From contig NZ_JAERSF010000003.1 of NCBI RefSeq assembly GCF_016735615.1, positions 682,001 through 746,000 on the forward strand: a DNA stretch of 64,000 nucleotides, given 5' to 3'. This document shows positions 60,681 to 64,000 of this stretch, one piece after another. Every line of letters begins with the position of its first letter. Positions within the stretch are counted from its first letter, which is position 1. The stretch is from Flavobacterium tagetis. GTDB lineage: Bacteria; Bacteroidota; Bacteroidia; Flavobacteriales; Flavobacteriaceae. The translations under genes were made by a program, and so were the position numbers. Under the pieces are notes generated by a model. That model searched no databases and had not been told where the DNA came from. It saw only the letters and a program-made list of their open reading frames with translations.

Positions 60681-62867
60681 ATGCTAAACCGCTTTTCCAT
60701 TTTTAAGACTTTACTTCTTTTTGTTGCCCTTTTTTGTTGTTCGCTGTCCTCAGCACAAGAAAAAACAAAAGAAGCGACATGGATCTGGTATCCAGGGGAT
60801 TTCGAAGTTTGGTTAAGCAATAAAATGCAGGTAAGACGTACAGAACGCGAAGCCGTATTTCCTCCGCTTTGGCAATATTACAGTCCTTATGCTTTGGTCA
60901 CTTTTCAGACAGAAGTAGATATTCCGCAACAAGACGACGTAAAAATCTTCTCAGAAGGACCTTTTCAATTGCTTTTAGACGGTGTTCAAATTTACGGACA
61001 GCCAAAATCAATTACAGTTCCTGCTGGAAAACACAAAATTTCCTTTAAAGTTTACAATCAGGAAGTGTTGCCAGCTATTTATGTTTCAGGTCAATACGTT
61101 AAATCTGATGCCTCATGGAAAGTTACCAACGAAGATAAACTTTGGATTGATGAGACTGGAAAAGCACAACAATCTGGTACGCCATGGGTTCCTGTTGGTT
61201 CTTGGAATTTTAATTCACCAGAAAATAAACCTTCAGAATTTAAATTGACAACCAAACCTTTAAGCGCAAAAAAAACAGAAAAAATAGGAACTAGTCAATT
61301 AGTAGATTTTGGAAAAGAAACTTTCGGTTACATTAAAATTCATGGTTTAAAAGGAAAAGGGAAACTAGCATTGTATTATGGAGAATCTCGTGAAGAAGCT
61401 CTGGATTCTGCTAAATGTGAAACTTTAGATCATTTATCTTTTGATGGAAAACAATCTGAAACGTACACACATGATGGTTCAAAAGCATTCCGTTATGTTC
61501 AGGTGCAAGCAGATGCAGGAGTAAAATACGATTCTATTTCGATGCTTTATGAATATCTGCCATTAGACTATCGTGGTGCATTCAAATCTTCGGATGAACA
61601 ATTGAATAAAATTTGGGATGTGTCGGCTTACACAATGCATTTAACTTCTCGTGAATTTTTTATAGACGGAATTAAACGTGACCGCTGGGTTTGGTCGGGT
61701 GATGCTTATCAAAGTTATTTGATGAATTATTATTTGTTCTTTGATTCGGCTTCTGTAGAACGAACACTTTTAGCACTTCGTGGAAAAGATCCTGTAACGG
61801 CTCACGTAAATATTATAATGGATTATTCGTTGTATTGGTTTGTAGGTGTTTATGATTACTACTTGCACACAGGCGATACAAAATTCATTAAAACTTTTTA
61901 TCCAAGAATGAAATCACTTATGGATTTCTGTCTAGAAAGAAGAAACAAAAACGGATTCTTGGAACCTTTAGAAGGAGACTGGGTTTTTATTGATTGGGCA
62001 GACGGACTTCCAAAAACGGGTGAAGTTAGTTTTGAGCAAATGCTTTTAGCAAGAAGTTTAGAAGCTATGGCGGTGAGTGCTGAAATCGCAGGTAAAAGTG
62101 AAGATCAAAAACAATATCAGAAATTAGGCGATGACTTAAAAACGAAATTATTTGATGTCTTTTGGGATAAAAAAGAAAACGTAATGAAACACCAACGTAT
62201 CGATGGTAAAATGCAAAATATTGTAACCAGATACGCTAATATGTTCGGCATTTTCTTCAATTATTTTACTGAAGAACAAAAACAAAGTGTAAAAAATAAA
62301 GTGTTACTTAATAAAGATGTTCTTCAAATCACAACACCATACATGCGTTTTTACGAATTGGAGGCATTGTGTGCAATAGGCGAACAAGATTACGTTTTAA
62401 AAGAAATGAAAGATTATTGGGGCGGAATGCTAAATGAAGGCGCAACTTCTTTCTGGGAAGAATACAATCCGAACAAAAAAGGAACGGAACATTTAACGAT
62501 GTATGGGCGTCCTTATGGAAAAAGTCTTTGCCACGCTTGGGGCGCAAGTCCGATTTACTTGTTGGGGAAATATTATTTAGGTGTAAAACCAACTGCGCCG
62601 GGTTATTCTCAATATGAAATCAAACCAAATCTTGGCGTTTTAAAATGGATGGAAGGAAAAGTGCCAACACCAAACGGAGAAGTTGCTGTGTATTTCAGTA
62701 CCAAAGAAATCAAAGTAAAAGCAGGCGAAGGAGAAGGAAAATTGATTTTTGAAAGTGCCAACAAACCCAAAACAAACTCTGGAACCATTACAGAATTAGC
62801 AAAAAATAAATATCAATTGATTGTAAAACCGAATGTGGAGTATAAAGTGAGCTATAAGGCTTTATAA
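60681..62867 (+). CDS. GH78 alpha-L-rhamnosidase-like exported enzyme
   Basis: A 728-residue exported protein (signal peptide about 1-25, SSAQE). An N-terminal beta-sandwich part is followed by the (alpha/alpha)6 barrel of GH78, with DGIKRDRWVWSGDAYQ near residue 327 matching the family DxxKRDxxxWxGD motif, FLEPLEGDWVFIDWAD, and MNEGATSFWEEYNP-like LNEGATSFWEEYNPN near the end (catalytic-type acid), then a C-terminal beta-sandwich. It releases L-rhamnose from plant glycans such as rhamnogalacturonan or flavonoid glycosides. It starts a transcription unit and is followed by a secreted glycosidase gene. Confidence 0.9.
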   Translation: MLNRFSIFKTLLLFVALFCCSLSSAQEKTKEATWIWYPGDFEVWLSNKMQVRRTEREAVFPPLWQYYSPYALVTFQTEVDIPQQDDVKIFSEGPFQLLLDGVQIYGQPKSITVPAGKHKISFKVYNQEVLPAIYVSGQYVKSDASWKVTNEDKLWIDETGKAQQSGTPWVPVGSWNFNSPENKPSEFKLTTKPLSAKKTEKIGTSQLVDFGKETFGYIKIHGLKGKGKLALYYGESREEALDSAKCETLDHLSFDGKQSETYTHDGSKAFRYVQVQADAGVKYDSISMLYEYLPLDYRGAFKSSDEQLNKIWDVSAYTMHLTSREFFIDGIKRDRWVWSGDAYQSYLMNYYLFFDSASVERTLLALRGKDPVTAHVNIIMDYSLYWFVGVYDYYLHTGDTKFIKTFYPRMKSLMDFCLERRNKNGFLEPLEGDWVFIDWADGLPKTGEVSFEQMLLARSLEAMAVSAEIAGKSEDQKQYQKLGDDLKTKLFDVFWDKKENVMKHQRIDGKMQNIVTRYANMFGIFFNYFTEEQKQSVKNKVLLNKDVLQITTPYMRFYELEALCAIGEQDYVLKEMKDYWGGMLNEGATSFWEEYNPNKKGTEHLTMYGRPYGKSLCHAWGASPIYLLGKYYLGVKPTAPGYSQYEIKPNLGVLKWMEGKVPTPNGEVAVYFSTKEIKVKAGEGEGKLIFESANKPKTNSGTITELAKNKYQLIVKPNVEYKVSYKAL

Positions 62868-62873
62868 GTTATG

Positions 62874-62908
62874 AGTGATTAGTAATTAGTAATTAGTGAT
62901 TAGTGATT
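62874..62908 (+). repeat. Five tandem 7-bp repeats AGTRATT
   Basis: Five uninterrupted copies of AGTGATT or AGTAATT (order G, A, A, G, G at the fourth base) begin 7 bp after the GH78 stop codon. It is a short direct tandem repeat, not a coding or CRISPR structure. Confidence 0.85.
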
Positions 62909-62930
62909 AACCGATAGTTTATAACGCCCA

Positions 62931-63040
62931 GTTTGTCATTCCGACTGAAAGGAGGAATCACACTCGTAACCATAAAGATTGTCACGTTTAGTTTGTCATT
63001 TCGACGAAGGAGAAATCTTCGCAAGAAACTCTACAAAGAT
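62931..63040 (+). repeat. Two partial direct copies of the palindromic-element arm
   Basis: GTTTGTCATT followed by C/TCGAC...AAGGAG-AATC occurs at 62931 and again at 62991. Both resemble the inner arm at 60304-60333, and the second is followed by CTACAAAGAT as in the first element. It points to a dispersed intergenic sequence family. Confidence 0.7.
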
Positions 63041-63088
63041 TTGGGAAATGCATAAGAAAGAATAAAAGCCAATAAAAATAAAAAAACA

Positions 63089-64000
63089 ATGTTTTCAAAA
63101 AATAAAAAATACAATATCAAATTAAAAACCGCTTTTTTAATGCTGTTAACTGTCTGCATCCAAGCCACAGCACAAACCACCGCATGGAAACCAGCGTCAT
63201 TTGAAATTGTAAAATCCAATTACAAAACGTTCAAAACCACACTATACGCTCATGTATTTTCAGGAAGCAAACACAATATCGTTCGTCTAGCTCCAGAATT
63301 GCAAGGGTTAACAGGAATTGAACTTCCTTTAGATCAATATAAAAACGGAACACATGCTCCATTACAATTAAAATTTAAAGAACCAGTAACTGTTTTGATT
63401 GGAGTTTTTCAAGATAAAAATCCTGAATATCTTCAAGCAAATCAAATTGGAAATAACAACGAAATTCTTTCAAATGGAGTTACTATTACGGGTTTAGCGC
63501 CTGTAAGTGTTTATGCAATTCCTTACGGAAAAGGAACTCACACTATTTTGCCAAATCAAAAAGGATTATTTGCTGTTTTGGGAGTTTTGAAAAGCGACCA
63601 GCAGTTGAATGCGAGAAATGCCAATTTCCCAGACGGAAAACTTTGGAATCCAACTTTTATCGTTGAAGGATTTTCAGATGAAAAACCGCTTTTTGAAATT
63701 ATCGGCGGAGAAAACAAACCTGTTATTGATGAAGGAATGTCTGGAACAGAAGGAATTCAGGGAGGTTTTGAAGGCGGACGTGTGGTAAAAGTCGGCGATA
63801 CGTATCATATGTTTCCAACTGAAAGAGCAGGAGAAAAAGGAGTTGATTACTACTATGATCGTGTAAAAACCAAAATTGGACACTGGACAAGTAAAGATGC
63901 TATTCATTGGAAAAGAGAATCTACAATCTACCAAGCAAGCGGTGTCTATGCTGTTACTGAAGATGATAACCCGATGAATGATCGTCGCGCCGCAATTTGG
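63089..64000 (+). CDS. Secreted glycoside-hydrolase-like protein (3' truncated)
   Basis: An open frame of 304 codons from the ATG at 63089 to the window edge. The signal peptide (FLMLLTVCIQATAQ) is followed by a beta-rich N-terminal domain (about 35-180, YAHVFSGSKHNIVRLAPEL, LPLDQYKNGTHAPLQL). A segment resembling the first blades of a five-bladed beta-propeller glycosidase follows (GGFEGGRVVKVGDTYHMFPTER and IGHWTSKDAIHWKRESTIY), as in GH43-type and related families. The catalytic residues may lie beyond the edge. It follows the GH78 gene by 221 bp on the same strand, so it is likely a plant-glycan enzyme. Confidence 0.7.
   Translation, partial: MFSKNKKYNIKLKTAFLMLLTVCIQATAQTTAWKPASFEIVKSNYKTFKTTLYAHVFSGSKHNIVRLAPELQGLTGIELPLDQYKNGTHAPLQLKFKEPVTVLIGVFQDKNPEYLQANQIGNNNEILSNGVTITGLAPVSVYAIPYGKGTHTILPNQKGLFAVLGVLKSDQQLNARNANFPDGKLWNPTFIVEGFSDEKPLFEIIGGENKPVIDEGMSGTEGIQGGFEGGRVVKVGDTYHMFPTERAGEKGVDYYYDRVKTKIGHWTSKDAIHWKRESTIYQASGVYAVTEDDNPMNDRRAAIW

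Noticed and set aside
62874-62908. Possible CRISPR-like array after GH78
   Set aside because: The repeats are 7 bp in direct tandem without spacers and no cas genes are in the window.
1-64000. rRNA, tRNA, phage or insertion-sequence genes
   Set aside because: I looked for transposase motifs, cloverleaf-type sequences and phage structural genes on both strands and found none that I could support; small tRNAs could still be missed without a covariance search.

Overview
The window is AT-rich and comes from a Bacteroidetes bacterium, most likely Flavobacterium or a close relative. The signs are C-terminal type IX secretion (T9SS) sorting domains of the VYPNP...GIY...KK type, SusC/SusD pairs with an ECF sigma/FecR switch, LytTR two-component regulation, TAnnTTTG-type -7 promoter elements and few Shine-Dalgarno sequences. 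No rRNA, tRNA, CRISPR array, transposase or phage gene was seen. Both ends cut genes: a secreted F5/8C-domain protein on the left and a secreted beta-propeller-like glycosidase on the right.

Layout. 1-5.3 kb: three T9SS-exported proteins, including a GH64 beta-1,3-glucanase and a GH18 chitinase-type enzyme that share a CBM6, suggesting attack on fungal or beta-glucan cell walls. 5.5-7.3 kb: an SDR reductase and a Crp-type regulator. 7.4-17.6 kb: a metallophosphoesterase, a PI-PLC-like lipoprotein-sized secreted enzyme and an ECF sigma/FecR/SusC/SusD uptake unit, possibly for a phospho-organic nutrient. 17.9-26.5 kb: small stress-type and hypothetical genes, PncC/CinA, Nudix, a DsbA-like lipoprotein, a four-gene run headed by a SUKH immunity-like gene, and two exported thioredoxin-fold proteins. 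26.6-37 kb: a PQQ-type sugar dehydrogenase, a LytS/LytR-type two-component pair, and a divergent tripartite RND efflux operon.

37-64 kb is a deoxysugar and pectin catabolism island. A minus-strand operon encodes two cytosolic solute-binding-protein homologues, two class III CoA-transferases, a Gfo/Idh oxidoreductase, a MaoC-like hydratase and a FucP-type symporter. It diverges from a plus-strand operon for an FAH-family diketo-acid hydrolase, a zinc alcohol dehydrogenase, an L-fucose-dehydrogenase-like SDR and a sugar lactonase. These are most steps of the non-phosphorylating L-fucose (or L-rhamnose) pathway, but no sugar-acid dehydratase is present. The divergent promoter region carries a perfect 29-bp inverted repeat, and a similar box lies before a gene that fuses a secreted beta-helix glycosidase to an L-rhamnose/L-fucose mutarotase domain. 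GH28, a second Gfo/Idh enzyme, an SSS symporter, an AraC regulator, an Fsr-like MFS exporter and GH78 alpha-L-rhamnosidase complete the island.

Many intergenic gaps hold long, perfect or near-perfect inverted repeats, each with its own sequence, on top of ordinary intrinsic terminators. The most promising undescribed system is the CoA-transferase/SBP/MaoC operon, which may replace the missing dehydratase with CoA-thioester chemistry. That is a hypothesis, not something the sequence proves.
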